A stretch of DNA of 41,731 nt, from NCBI GenBank assembly GCA_028819435.1, contig JAPPLK010000054.1, positions 1 through 41,731 of the forward strand, given 5' to 3'. Source of the DNA: Nitrospira sp. GTDB lineage: Bacteria; Nitrospirota; Nitrospiria; Nitrospirales; UBA8639. Positions 7,196 through 15,074 of this stretch are shown piece by piece. Under the pieces are notes generated by a model. That model saw only the letters and a list, made by a program, of their open reading frames with translations, did not search any database and was not told the DNA's origin. The translations under genes were made by a program, and so were the position numbers. The stretch's first letter is position 1. The number at the start of each line of letters is the position of its first letter.

Positions 7196-7987
7196 TCAGG
7201 ACACACGATTGCCTGCCGTTCCGGTTGGCATGGGGGTTTCTTCTTCAGGATCGTCGCCGTCCTCTTCCTCTTCAACTTTGGGAGGGATACGGCCGAAGAT
7301 CTTGGCTCCCCACACGCCGATTTCATACAACACGATGAGCGGGATAGCCATAAGGAGCATCGTAAACAGGGTCGCGTCTGGAGTGATAATCGCCGACAGG
7401 ATCAGCGCCAACATGGCCGCGTGCCGGCGGTATTGCGCTAAATGTGCGTGGGTAACCAGACCCGCGCGAGCCAAAAGGGACAGCGCCAAGGGAATTTCGA
7501 ACGCGAAGCCGAAGGCCAGCAAAAACTTCACGTTGAAATCCACGTAGATGCCCACGGCCAATTCGGGTTTGAGTTCCCGTTCCAAGCCGAACGATACAAA
7601 AAAGTCGATCACCAGCGGAAGGATTACCAAATTGCAAAAGATCAGCCCCAACACGAAGAAGCCGGTCGCAAGGAGAAACAAAGGGATGCCCCAACCTTGT
7701 TCGCCCGGCAACAGGGCCGGCTGCACGAATTTCCAGAATTGATACAGGATGACCGGCAGGCTGACCACGATACCGGCGAGAAACGAAATCTTGATCGACG
7801 CAAACAAAGCTTCGGCCGGGCCGTAAAACAACAGGTCGTCCGCAAAGGGCCGCTTGAACCATTCAATCAGGTCAGGTGACACCGAGAACATCGCGACAAA
7901 CGCCACCATGATCGTCGCCCCGACGATGATCAGCCGGCGTTTGATGTCACGGATATGGCGCGTAAACGGATGAGCGAGTGTAGCCAT
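7196..7987 (-). CDS. tatC: Sec-independent protein translocase TatC (copy 2)
   Basis: A 263-residue, six-span TatC. It has the conserved A-F-G-F-A-F-E-I-P-L loop, the P-F-A/P-A-E-A-L-F-A-S-I-K segment after the first span, and an acidic tail rich in E and D. Compared with copy 1 (147-1073) it lacks the N-terminal leader, and the H-L-x-E-L-R element is reduced to H-I-R-D-I-K-R-R-L. The two are clearly paralogues of different subtypes. It sits between the DUF465 gene and an exported propeller. No tatA/B is nearby. Whether the copies form separate translocases is unknown. Confidence 0.94.
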   Translation of the reverse strand: MATLAHPFTRHIRDIKRRLIIVGATIMVAFVAMFSVSPDLIEWFKRPFADDLLFYGPAEALFASIKISFLAGIVVSLPVILYQFWKFVQPALLPGEQGWGIPLFLLATGFFVLGLIFCNLVILPLVIDFFVSFGLERELKPELAVGIYVDFNVKFLLAFGFAFEIPLALSLLARAGLVTHAHLAQYRRHAAMLALILSAIITPDATLFTMLLMAIPLIVLYEIGVWGAKIFGRIPPKVEEEEDGDDPEEETPMPTGTAGNRVS

Positions 7988-8014
7988 GGGGTGATTGACA
8001 AGGAACCCTGCGAA

Positions 8015-8257
8015 TTACGAGGCTGCGGTTTTTTCTTGCTCATTCCGGTACTCGCGGATGAGCATGGCCATGCGGTCCTTCTTGCTGAGCTTTGCTCTCT
8101 GGATCTGCTTTTTCTGCACTTCTTCTTCAGGAGTCAGAATGTGATTTTTCAACAATTCCTGCAGTTGCTCATCCAATTGATGGTGCGCCTCTTGGAGTTC
8201 ACGAAAATCAGCATTAGTATTACGGAGGTGTTCGGCAATTTGGTCATCAGTCAGCAT
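8015..8257 (-). CDS. DUF465/YdcH-like small coiled-coil protein
   Basis: An 80-residue, highly charged helical protein. The pattern is R-E-L-Q-E-A-H-H-Q-L-D-E-Q-L-Q-E-L, a short break (I-L-T-P-E-E-E), then K-K-Q-I-Q-R-A-K-L-S-K-K-D-R-M. This hairpin of two helices is typical of DUF465 (YdcH) proteins, whose function is not established. It lies between rimI and tatC copy 2, with 27-29-base gaps, in the same operon run. Confidence 0.8.
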   Translation of the reverse strand: MLTDDQIAEHLRNTNADFRELQEAHHQLDEQLQELLKNHILTPEEEVQKKQIQRAKLSKKDRMAMLIREYRNEQEKTAAS

Positions 8258-8286
8258 GAGACCCCTCCCTTGTCATGAAGTGAATC

Positions 8287-8790
8287 TTATAGATGAATAT
8301 TGTTCGTCAATGGCAATTGCATAAGGATAGCATCCTCATTCGGGTTCGTATAGTAGGACCGGCGGCAACCGTATTGCCGAAACCCCAAGGACTGATACAG
8401 TTGCTGTCCCACGCGATTACCGGCCCGGACTTCCAGGAGAGCTCGCGTCGTTCCTTGCGTGATCCCCTCCTCTATGGCATGCCGGACCAGATGGCTCGCG
8501 ATGCCCAAACGCCGGCAATCCTGCCGCACGGCCAGATTCATCAGGCGCAACTCCTCAAAGACCACCCAGTAACAGATGTACCCGAGTAGCGGTTTCGTAG
8601 AAGATCCCTCGCCCGAAAGAAAAGCTCCAAGGAAACGACCAAAGGGATTCCCCTGCAACTCCGCCTCAAACATCCTCCAAGTCCAAGGTTCCGAGAACGA
8701 CTCCTGCTCAATAGCGATGACGTCGTCCAGGTCCCGGCTTTGAAATGGGCGAACGTCGAGATCAGGACGGGCTGAGGTTCGTATCGTCAT
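8287..8790 (-). CDS. rimI: RimI-like GNAT N-acetyltransferase
   Basis: A 167-residue GNAT protein, probably the N-alpha-acetyltransferase of ribosomal protein S18. Evidence includes the R-P-F-Q-S-R-D-L-D-D-V opening, F-S-E-P-W-T, the acetyl-CoA loop Q-D-C-R-R-L-G-I-A-S-H-L (motif A, R/Q-x-x-G-x-G/A), and the later E-V-R-A-G-N-R-V-G-Q-Q-L-Y-Q-S-L-G-F (motif B). I chose ATG 8788-8790, 7 bases after the tsaB stop; the longer frame would run back through the end of tsaB. Adjacency to tsaB is a widespread arrangement and supports the RimI call. Confidence 0.9.
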   Translation of the reverse strand: MTIRTSARPDLDVRPFQSRDLDDVIAIEQESFSEPWTWRMFEAELQGNPFGRFLGAFLSGEGSSTKPLLGYICYWVVFEELRLMNLAVRQDCRRLGIASHLVRHAIEEGITQGTTRALLEVRAGNRVGQQLYQSLGFRQYGCRRSYYTNPNEDAILMQLPLTNNIHL

Positions 8791-8797
8791 CGTCAAA

Positions 8798-9502
8798 TCA
8801 TTGCGGCGACGCGTGTCGCGTCTTGAAATCCCATTGGACTTCCGCATCACAGCGTTGAACATAATGCGGCGAGATATGGGGTCCGGCGAATTTCCCGGTG
8901 TGAAACGCGTCCAAGCTCGCCAGCCCGACGTGGTAGGCAGACGGGTTCATCGATTCCGGCTCCCCAGCAATCGCCATATCACCCAACTTGTCCTTGAGTA
9001 CGCGCTGGTGACGCAACCACCCTTCGCCAAACAGAATCGTGGGTTGGCGAATCGAATTCATCACGTCTTGAATCGTTCCGACCCGATCTTCCAGTAACCG
9101 GACTGCGCGCCCGTTTTGCCATTGAAACTGGGCCCAATAAACTTCATCGGCTCGGGCGATCAGCACGGGACACACGGGATGCTCGGAGGCCCCGTAATTC
9201 CACGCCATCGCTTCCAACGTCGGCACGGTGACAAGGGGCAAGCCCGTGACCGTTCGAAATCCTACCATAGTTGAAAGGCCCACGCGCAAACCTGTAAAGG
9301 ACCCGGGACCCGCGGAGACGGCAAGGCCCTCAATCGCCGAGAACGGACACGACAAGGAGGTCAGGAGGTCTTGAATGGCAGGAACCAGGGAGCTGGCGTG
9401 CGAAGCACAGTTCGGCTGGTTTTTTTCAGCCAACAGGACAGCCTCATCCATGAGGGCCACACTTTGACACCGTGTTGCGGTTTCAACGGCCAACAATTTC
9501 AC
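8798..9502 (-). CDS. tsaB: tRNA threonylcarbamoyladenosine biosynthesis protein TsaB
   Basis: A 234-residue ASKHA-fold protein that partners TsaD (and TsaE) in forming t6A37 on ANN-decoding tRNAs. Visible features are M-K-L-L-A-V-E-T-A-T at the N-terminus, S-A-I-E-G-L-A-V-S-A-G-P-G-S-F-T-G-L-R, and the P-L-V-T-V-P-T-L-E-A-M-A region. Length matches the family. The start is GTG. It is followed directly by rimI and preceded by a lipoprotein gene. Confidence 0.95.
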   Translation of the reverse strand: MKLLAVETATRCQSVALMDEAVLLAEKNQPNCASHASSLVPAIQDLLTSLSCPFSAIEGLAVSAGPGSFTGLRVGLSTMVGFRTVTGLPLVTVPTLEAMAWNYGASEHPVCPVLIARADEVYWAQFQWQNGRAVRLLEDRVGTIQDVMNSIRQPTILFGEGWLRHQRVLKDKLGDMAIAGEPESMNPSAYHVGLASLDAFHTGKFAGPHISPHYVQRCDAEVQWDFKTRHASPQ

Positions 9503-9547
9503 CGTGGCTCCAATGATTTGTAGGATCCCTGGAATGGCGCACCCGCG

Positions 9548-10378
9548 TCACCGAAATTCAAACTCCTTTGCGGACACCGGAATATTTGGCACAAGCTCTG
9601 AAAATTCCAATCTGACCGATCCGGACGTCACGTATTCTTTCACTTCAATCGAAAATGGCAGAACCACCGAATCCGGTTGCCCTGACGGTCCCACGTTCCG
9701 ATAATCCGAAACCGTGAGGGTGACCAGCTTTTTCCCCTTGGCCGTATAATATTCGATGCCTTGGATCAGGGCCGAAGAATGATCCACCCACACGTGTTGC
9801 AACACGGAGGCGTTCGATTCATTACCATGAGAGAGAGCCACGGTATACCGATAGGCCGTATTCGCCACATGGACTTCGCGAAACTGCTCTGCGGTCCATC
9901 GTAGTCTGCCAAGAAGAACGTCGACGGCACGCAAACTGAGTTGAACCGGAAGGCCTAAATCCCCGAGGGGACGAAAATCCGGCACGCGCCCAACCATGGG
10001 GTACAGGCGGCCGGCCGTGTGCAGGGTATATGGCCGGCCGTTCAACAGGAAATCGAACAGAGTCCCACCAAATCGTGTAAAGCCTTTAATACGAACGGCT
10101 CGTGGGCGCTGGTAGAACAGCGTTCCTTGAATACTGTGCGAAAAGGGAGAAAACGATCCTTCGACGTCGGCCTGAAACAACCCTTTTAAACTTGTAATGT
10201 TGGCTTCACGTGCGTGAAGGGTTGCAAGCACTTGTTGGGGAGTCAACACGGGGGCCCGTGCCGGAATCGGCTCAACCGGCGGTGCAGGGGTACGGCCTGC
10301 ACATGCGCCAAGACTGAGGCACAACACCCCGACGGCCACCCACCGGACAAAATGGTGCCTGCGACATGACACGTACAT
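9548..10378 (-). CDS. Outer-membrane-type lipoprotein, LolA/LolB-fold-like (DUF4292-like)
   Basis: A 276-residue protein with a lipoprotein signal peptide: a basic start, a hydrophobic core and the lipobox L-G-A-C with acylated Cys26, followed by a Pro-rich linker. The body has the alternating strands of LolA/LolB-like proteins (A-N-I-T-S-L-K-G-L-F-Q-A-D-V-E-G, G-T-L-F-Y-Q-R-P-R-A-V-R-I-K-G-F). These are typical of lipid or lipoprotein carriers and the DUF4292 group. It lies 15 bases after radA and 45 before tsaB, in the same operon. The fold assignment is by pattern; its exact role is unknown. Confidence 0.75.
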   Translation of the reverse strand: MYVSCRRHHFVRWVAVGVLCLSLGACAGRTPAPPVEPIPARAPVLTPQQVLATLHAREANITSLKGLFQADVEGSFSPFSHSIQGTLFYQRPRAVRIKGFTRFGGTLFDFLLNGRPYTLHTAGRLYPMVGRVPDFRPLGDLGLPVQLSLRAVDVLLGRLRWTAEQFREVHVANTAYRYTVALSHGNESNASVLQHVWVDHSSALIQGIEYYTAKGKKLVTLTVSDYRNVGPSGQPDSVVLPFSIEVKEYVTSGSVRLEFSELVPNIPVSAKEFEFR

Positions 10379-10393
10379 GCACCTCCCCTGCGG

Positions 10394-11764
10394 CTACGAA
10401 GCTGACGTTACGACGTGATCGAATACTTCCCCAACTTCGTGAACGCCATAGAGTTCCATCCCGGGATTACTCAAATGCTTAGTCAGGTTTCCCTGCGGTA
10501 GCACGCACCGTTGGAAACCCAGTTTCATGGCTTCACGAATCCGCAAATCGACCTGGCTGACGGGACGGATTTCCCCACCCAAGCCCACTTCTCCAATGCA
10601 GCAGGTTTGCCCGTCAAACGCATGGTCACGGAAACTGGAGACGATCGCCGCGACAATGCCCACGTCAATTGCAGGTTCGTCGAGCCGAAGCCCGCCCACC
10701 ACGTTGAGATACACGTCGTATCCGGACAGGTGCAATCCCAATCGTTTTTCCACCACGGCCAGCAACAGCGCCACACGATTCAATTCTATCCCATTCGCCA
10801 TGCGCTTGGGCATCGCATATCCCGTGGCCGTGACCAGGGCTTGCAGTTCGACCAGAATCGGACGACTCCCTTCCAGGCTCGACACGACTACCGATCCCGT
10901 GTTTTTGGCAGGCCGGCCCGCCAAAAACAGTTCGGACGGATTGGCAACTTCCTGCAATCCGCCGTCGTTCATTTCAAACACGCCGATTTCATTCGTTGCC
11001 CCGAACCGATTCTTCACGGCACGCAAAATCCGGTAGGCGTGGCTCTTGTCGCCTTCAAAATACAAGACGGTATCGACGATATGCTCGAGCAGTTTGGGAC
11101 CGGCAATCATGCCCTCCTTCGTCACGTGCCCGATAACGAAGACCGGCACGCCCGTTCGTTTGGCATACCACATGAGTTGGCACGCCACTTCCTGCACCTG
11201 GCTGATCGTGCCGGGGGCGGACGTCACCTGGTCGGTGTGGACGGTCTGAACGGAATCCACGACCAAGGCCGTGGGTCGAAGGGTCTCTGCTGCCTTGAGC
11301 ACGCCTTCGAGTGAGGTTTCCGTCAGGATGTATAACGAGGAACTCAAGACGCCCAGACGATCCCCGCGCATTTTGATCTGTTGCGCGGATTCTTCACCCG
11401 TAACGTAGAGGACCGGCGGATTGCGCTGCTCAAGCCCATGCAAGGTTTGCAGCAACAAGGTGGTTTTCCCGATGCCGGGATCGCCGCCGACCAAAACGAT
11501 CGACCCGGGCACGACGCCGCCGCCGAGCACTCGATCGAGTTCGGTCAAGCCCGTGGCAAAACGGATCTCCTTGGTGACGGCCACTTCATTGATCGGCATC
11601 GCGGTTTCCCCGTCTCCGATCTCTTGCCGGCCACGCTGCCGAACGGTGCTTTCCTCTTTCAGGGAATTCCACTGGCCGCAATCCGGGCAACGTCCGACCC
11701 ACCGTGGCGATTGACCGCCACATTCCTGGCAGACAAAAACCGTGCGCGGCTTACCGGTTTTCAT
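10394..11764 (-). CDS. radA: DNA repair protein RadA
   Basis: RadA is a RecA-like branch-migration helicase in homologous recombination. The 456-residue product has the N-terminal C4 zinc finger (Cys12, Cys15, Cys26, Cys29), Walker A G-G-D-P-G-I-G-K-T (93-101), Walker B L-V-V-D-S-V, the RadA-specific K-N-R-F-G motif and a Lon-protease-like C-terminal domain (A-I-D-V-G-I-V-A-A-I-V-S-S). Length is typical. It is followed 15 bases later by the lipoprotein gene. Confidence 0.97.
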   Translation of the reverse strand: MKTGKPRTVFVCQECGGQSPRWVGRCPDCGQWNSLKEESTVRQRGRQEIGDGETAMPINEVAVTKEIRFATGLTELDRVLGGGVVPGSIVLVGGDPGIGKTTLLLQTLHGLEQRNPPVLYVTGEESAQQIKMRGDRLGVLSSSLYILTETSLEGVLKAAETLRPTALVVDSVQTVHTDQVTSAPGTISQVQEVACQLMWYAKRTGVPVFVIGHVTKEGMIAGPKLLEHIVDTVLYFEGDKSHAYRILRAVKNRFGATNEIGVFEMNDGGLQEVANPSELFLAGRPAKNTGSVVVSSLEGSRPILVELQALVTATGYAMPKRMANGIELNRVALLLAVVEKRLGLHLSGYDVYLNVVGGLRLDEPAIDVGIVAAIVSSFRDHAFDGQTCCIGEVGLGGEIRPVSQVDLRIREAMKLGFQRCVLPQGNLTKHLSNPGMELYGVHEVGEVFDHVVTSAS

Positions 11765-11797
11765 AGGACATGGGTCCAGCCGGAGAACCGTCGGCGG

Positions 11798-12652
11798 TTA
11801 CAATTGTTTCCGGACTTCTTTCCATGAATTGACGATCTTCGCACGTCGCGGATATTTCTTTTTTTCCCTGGGATCGGGAAAGATGACCGTCTTAACCCGG
11901 TTTTTCACCAACGTCTGAGCAAATTCCCACGTTCGCCCGATAGCAGCTTCGAGGTTATCCCACCCGCCTTCCTTCAGCTTTTCCATAAACGCCAACAAGG
12001 CTTTTCCCTCCTGGGGAACCATTCTCGTGATCCCAACGGGAAATTCGTGCTGCCTCAGCCATGCGCGGATTTCATGCAGGGCCGTGCCCGGACGGTCATG
12101 CACGTAGACGACGTTGTAATAGAATTCGGTCAACTTCGACAGCTCGTGCGCAGCATTCTCCTGAGGCTTTCCCAATCCACCAAGACTCGCGATGCCGGGG
12201 AGGGCCGTCAACGGGTTCGAGCCGTCTTCCTGAACGAGGACGGAACAATCCACCAACAGAATCGGACGCCGGCGTTCCCAGGACGCCAGGTTCCCCTTGC
12301 CTTCCGCAGACTCAACGCGTGGGCTGGATTCCACGGTTGCAACAATCTTGTGATTGCCCCGCATGTGGGTCTTGAATTCCAAAAAAGCTCGGCCGTCGCC
12401 GCCAGTGAGCGCCGTCCCGGCATGCTGGCCTTGAACGGTAAAGGTCACGGTTTCTCCACCCAGGCCCCTGTTTCCCAATAACCCTTTTTCAATCAACGCG
12501 GCTTTCAACGTCACGGAGGTTCCAGGTCGAGCCAGGACGTCTTCGACAATCAGGTGCCCTTGAACTTTATCCTGCGCCGCAGTCGTGCCGGGGATGAGAA
12601 GGAAGCCGATGAGAATAAACCGGAAGGATAAGAAGGGAAATACTCGGTTCAC
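11798..12652 (-). CDS. Secreted protein with Ig-like domain and HAD-like C-terminal domain
   Basis: With the GTG at 12650-12652 (after a GAGGA tract) the 284-residue product begins with a good signal peptide ending T-T-A-A-Q. The first domain, G-T-S-V-T-L-K-A-A-L through G-R-A-F-L-E-F-K-T, has the beta-strand layout of bacterial Ig-like/Big domains. The second begins R-R-P-I-L-L-V-D-C-S and continues with N-V-V-Y-V-H-D-R-P-G and V-K-T-V-I-F-P-D, resembling the HAD fold with the nucleophile motif altered (D-C-S instead of DxDxT). A GTG at 12712 would prepend 20 residues that spoil the signal peptide. Function unknown; the HAD relation is tentative. Confidence 0.65.
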   Translation of the reverse strand: MNRVFPFLSFRFILIGFLLIPGTTAAQDKVQGHLIVEDVLARPGTSVTLKAALIEKGLLGNRGLGGETVTFTVQGQHAGTALTGGDGRAFLEFKTHMRGNHKIVATVESSPRVESAEGKGNLASWERRRPILLVDCSVLVQEDGSNPLTALPGIASLGGLGKPQENAAHELSKLTEFYYNVVYVHDRPGTALHEIRAWLRQHEFPVGITRMVPQEGKALLAFMEKLKEGGWDNLEAAIGRTWEFAQTLVKNRVKTVIFPDPREKKKYPRRAKIVNSWKEVRKQL

Positions 12653-12788
12653 GAAGGAATTCCTCAAGAACGTCGCAGCACCGCTACCACTGTCACCGGA
12701 ATACTCTAGCACGTCAATTTCAAATAGATCCAGCCGGGACCTTCACGTCGTCAGGCCTCGACAACTCATGGCAAACAGTTCACTGGCG

Positions 12789-13073
12789 CTAGCCAAGTTG
12801 ACGTTTGCGAAGTTCTTCCCTGTACGTCTTCTCGTACAACACGTCCCATTCAGGAGAACCCTCGGGTATCCGGCGGGAATAAGACTGCAAGCGGGACCGG
12901 ACTAACCGATGAATCTGCTCCTCGACGTTCATCGAGTCCGCGAGGACCCGCTTGATTTCTTTTAACGCTTGAGTAGAAGTTCCACGAAGTTTCCCTTCAG
13001 ACGTATCTTGAAGAGCCTGAAGAATGACGTGCGAAAGATGGGTCTGCTTGTCGTCGGATAAGAGAGGGGCCAT
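12789..13073 (-). CDS. DUF507 family protein (copy B)
   Basis: A 94-residue, mostly helical charged protein. The paired helices L-S-H-V-I-L-Q-A-L and K-E-I-K-R-V-L-A-D-S-M-N-V-E-E-Q-I-H-R-L-V-R-S-R-L-Q-S-Y match the second DUF507 gene at 13209-13490, which has L-S-V-E-D-R-L-H-A-E-I-R-T-L-L-K-Q-Y. Both end in a lysine/arginine-rich tail. The family has no established function. It is separated from copy A by a 135-base gap that holds a partial GC-rich repeat. No good ribosome site is seen before ATG 13071-13073. Confidence 0.72.
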   Translation of the reverse strand: MAPLLSDDKQTHLSHVILQALQDTSEGKLRGTSTQALKEIKRVLADSMNVEEQIHRLVRSRLQSYSRRIPEGSPEWDVLYEKTYREELRKRQLG

Positions 13074-13208
13074 ATGACAGCGTAAACATGGATTCGGTCA
13101 CTCGTTGACCATTTCCGGTCTTTCGTTCCCCTCCTTTGTAAGCCTGTCCTCGACGTTTTTAATCGGGGAGAGGGGCCAGGGGAGGTAGAGCGTAGTAGCC
13201 GCCTGCGT

Positions 13209-13490
13209 TTACAGGACCAGCCCGCGCTCCTTGACCAACTTGGTTTTCACCATCGTAAACATCTTTTGATAATCGGCCCGGCCGCTTTGAAACTCCGCGT
13301 CGTACTGCTTCAACAGAGTCCGGATTTCGGCATGAAGCCGGTCTTCCACGGAAAGCTCGTCGGTGATAGCTTTCCCGACGCCACGGATCAATCGCTCTTT
13401 TGACCCGGAGATTTCCAGGAGCCCTTGCTCCTGCAAACGGTCCACGACCTCCGTTGCCAACGATTGAATGTGTTCTTCGGTGACTCGCAT
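13209..13490 (-). CDS. DUF507 family protein (copy A)
   Basis: A 93-residue protein starting M-R-V-T-E-E-H-I-Q-S-L-A, a form typical of DUF507 proteins. The core is D-E-L-S-V-E-D-R-L-H-A-E-I-R-T-L-L-K-Q-Y and the end M-F-T-M-V-K-T-K-L-V-K-E-R. The start is ATG 13488-13490, four bases after the stop of the cyclophilin-like gene; the longer frame would overlap that gene. Tight spacing implies a shared transcript with it. Function unknown. Confidence 0.82.
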   Translation of the reverse strand: MRVTEEHIQSLATEVVDRLQEQGLLEISGSKERLIRGVGKAITDELSVEDRLHAEIRTLLKQYDAEFQSGRADYQKMFTMVKTKLVKERGLVL

Positions 13491-13494
13491 CCCG

Positions 13495-13884
13495 CTATGA
13501 AACAACCTTTTCGATTTTCATCATCGTCGCGCCAACGGCCTCATGAAGCACCTTCGGATCTCCGATCAGCCGTCCGACGACGTTCACCCGGTCAGCCGGA
13601 ACAGGATCTTCTCCGATACTCATCGGCGTTCGTCCGAAAAACACCGCCAACGCCCCCCCAAGCCCCCAATACGCCACGTCGCCCACTTTCACGTTCGTCG
13701 TCGCGGTTTCACGGTAGTCCTTGACTCCGGGAATCTGGCAATAAAATTCCTCTCCCCATTGATTCACGTTGGCTTCCACCGGCAGAGCATCATAGATGGC
13801 CTGCGCCGTTCGCGTAGACTTCAACGCGGCTTCCACGGTCACGCCGCCAATCGTAATCTTAATCCGTTTCGGTTTGTCGTCCAT
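13495..13884 (-). CDS. Cyclophilin-like fold protein (TM1367-type)
   Basis: A 129-residue beta-rich protein: I-K-I-T-I-G-G-V-T-V-E-A-A-L, T-A-Q-A-I-Y-D-A-L-P, N-Q-W-G-E-E-F-Y-C-Q-I-P, V-G-D-V-A-Y-W and A-L-A-V-F-F-G-R-T-P-M-S. These match the small cyclophilin-like family typified by Thermotoga TM1367. Members keep the barrel but not the canonical FHR isomerase signature, so isomerase activity is not expected from sequence. It is first in the run leading to the two DUF507 genes. Confidence 0.8.
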   Translation of the reverse strand: MDDKPKRIKITIGGVTVEAALKSTRTAQAIYDALPVEANVNQWGEEFYCQIPGVKDYRETATTNVKVGDVAYWGLGGALAVFFGRTPMSIGEDPVPADRVNVVGRLIGDPKVLHEAVGATMMKIEKVVS

Positions 13885-13948
13885 GTCCGTATGTCACTTC
13901 CTTTCCCAAAAGAGCCAATGCTTTTCCCTGTCACTCTCAATGAAAATT

Positions 13949-14380
13949 TCAGCGTGGTTCGTCACGCTCAACTAGGTTTCCCCATACTTCGACTACAAGA
14001 CCAGGGACGCAAGCAAACTCGCGAACGTTGGCCGTGACCATGGTCAGGCCGTGTGCCAGACCCGTGGCTGCCAGCCAAAGATCATTCGGTCCAATCATCC
14101 TGCCCGCTACGGCTAACTCTGCCCACACTTGCGCATGTGCTCGGGCGATCGCCAGATCTATCGGCAACAAGGCAAAGCGCTCAAGGAGTGCTTCGACAAA
14201 GGCTGAACGTTTCGCCCGAATCTTCGAATGTACCGCACGATGCACTCCGTGGAGGAGTTCGCTCACTGTGACGACCGAGAGAAAAAACTCTTCCTGTTGT
14301 CGTTGTGCCAAATGGCGCTCTAGGTCGAGACGCTTCCGCTCATAATCAATCAGGATACTGGCGTCAATCAAGACTCCCAC
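13949..14380 (-). CDS. VapC-type PIN-domain toxin
   Basis: A 143-residue PIN-domain ribonuclease. The metal-binding acids are Asp6 (L-I-D-A-S), Glu41 (V-S-E-L-L-H-G-V) and Asp100 (G-P-N-D-L-W-L-A-A), and the T-A-N-V-R-E-F motif is also present, so the active site looks intact. VapC toxins cut tRNAs or rRNA. Its start overlaps the 3' end of the upstream antitoxin gene by 13 bases, implying translational coupling. It marks the first gene pair of the accessory zone. Confidence 0.92.
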   Translation of the reverse strand: MGVLIDASILIDYERKRLDLERHLAQRQQEEFFLSVVTVSELLHGVHRAVHSKIRAKRSAFVEALLERFALLPIDLAIARAHAQVWAELAVAGRMIGPNDLWLAATGLAHGLTMVTANVREFACVPGLVVEVWGNLVERDEPR

Positions 14381-14646
14381 GGATTACGAACCTCCGCACG
14401 AGCAAGCGCCTCTCGAGCCGCCGTAAGGTCGTCGGCAAACTGCGTGGCTTCGGCTGAGGAGAGATGGGGAAGCGATGCCAACAGCGAGGGAAGTTCCGCA
14501 AGCCGTTTCCCTACAGGAAGCGGGCGGAGTTCTGCCATGGGTTTATTGCCACGCACGAGCACGAAACTCTCACCACGGTAGGCAACGCGGTTGATGTATT
14601 CTGCGAAGTGACGAGCCATTTCAGTAACAGAGAGTGTATGTGCCAT
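14368..14646 (-). CDS. Phd/YefM-type antitoxin of the PIN toxin
   Basis: A 92-residue protein starting M-A-H-T-L-S-V-T-E-M-A-R-H-F-A-E-Y-I-N-R-V-A-Y-R-G-E-S-F, the DNA-binding N-terminal layout of Phd/YefM antitoxins, then G-N-K-P-M-A-E-L-R-P. The acidic C-terminal half would wrap the toxin. GGAGG lies seven bases upstream of ATG 14644-14646; an adjacent ATG three bases earlier is an alternative. A palindromic operator candidate lies directly upstream at 14668-14690. Confidence 0.88.
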   Translation of the reverse strand: MAHTLSVTEMARHFAEYINRVAYRGESFVLVRGNKPMAELRPLPVGKRLAELPSLLASLPHLSSAEATQFADDLTAAREALARAEVRNPWES

Positions 14647-14667
14647 CATAGAACCTCCACAAAAACA

Positions 14668-14690
14668 TAAAATCATATTATCTGATTTTA
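14668..14690 (-). promoter_or_regulatory. Candidate VapB operator overlapping the -10 region
   Basis: Perfect 8-bp arms TAAAATCA (14668-14675) and TGATTTTA (14683-14690) flank a 7-base centre. In the antitoxin's direction the centre contains TAATAT (14675-14680), a plausible -10 box. An operator covering the -10 box is the expected design for autorepressed toxin-antitoxin operons. Confidence 0.6.
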
Positions 14691-14782
14691 ATATCGATGT
14701 CTACCAAGTCTTATCCAGCAACCAAGCTCACAGTCGTTCTCATAACCGCATAACGGTTGGGTAATCCGTACGGAGGGCCGGG

Positions 14783-15070
14783 TCAGACGATGTAGCCCCA
14801 TTTACGGAAGGTTGCCTGGAGTTCAGGGTCGTCTCGAAACGCCTGATAATAGATATATTCCGGTGCCAAGTCCGTGCCGTTGGGCCACACCATAGTCTGA
14901 AGTTCTTCGTCAACTCGAAACGTCTTGAACACGTCCGGATCCTTCAATGACTCGAACGCCGGTCCTTCAAATACCTCCGTGAGATCCACGATGCCTTCGC
15001 GTCCGTCGTCGAAACCTACTGCTACCCGGTAGCCGTTGAGTGGTTTTGCATGTGTCACATGGAGAAACAT
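14783..15070 (-). CDS. DUF2442 domain protein
   Basis: A 95-residue protein with the DUF2442 pattern: H-V-T-H-A-K-P-L-N-G-Y-R-V-A-V-G-F-D-D-G-R-E-G, then D-L, a K-D-P-D-V-F-K-T-F-R-V-D segment and T-M-V-W-P-N-G-T-D-L-A-P-E-Y-I-Y. It starts four bases after the stop of the DUF4160 gene. The two families are commonly found as a pair that looks like a toxin-antitoxin module, with DUF2442 as the presumed partner; no activity can be read from sequence. Confidence 0.85.
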   Translation of the reverse strand: MFLHVTHAKPLNGYRVAVGFDDGREGIVDLTEVFEGPAFESLKDPDVFKTFRVDEELQTMVWPNGTDLAPEYIYYQAFRDDPELQATFRKWGYIV

Positions 15071-15074
15071 TGAG

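Noticed and set aside
10511-11314. A 267-codon plus-strand frame opposite radA
   Set aside because: It is antisense to the conserved RadA core; length is due to the GC-rich code, not coding function.
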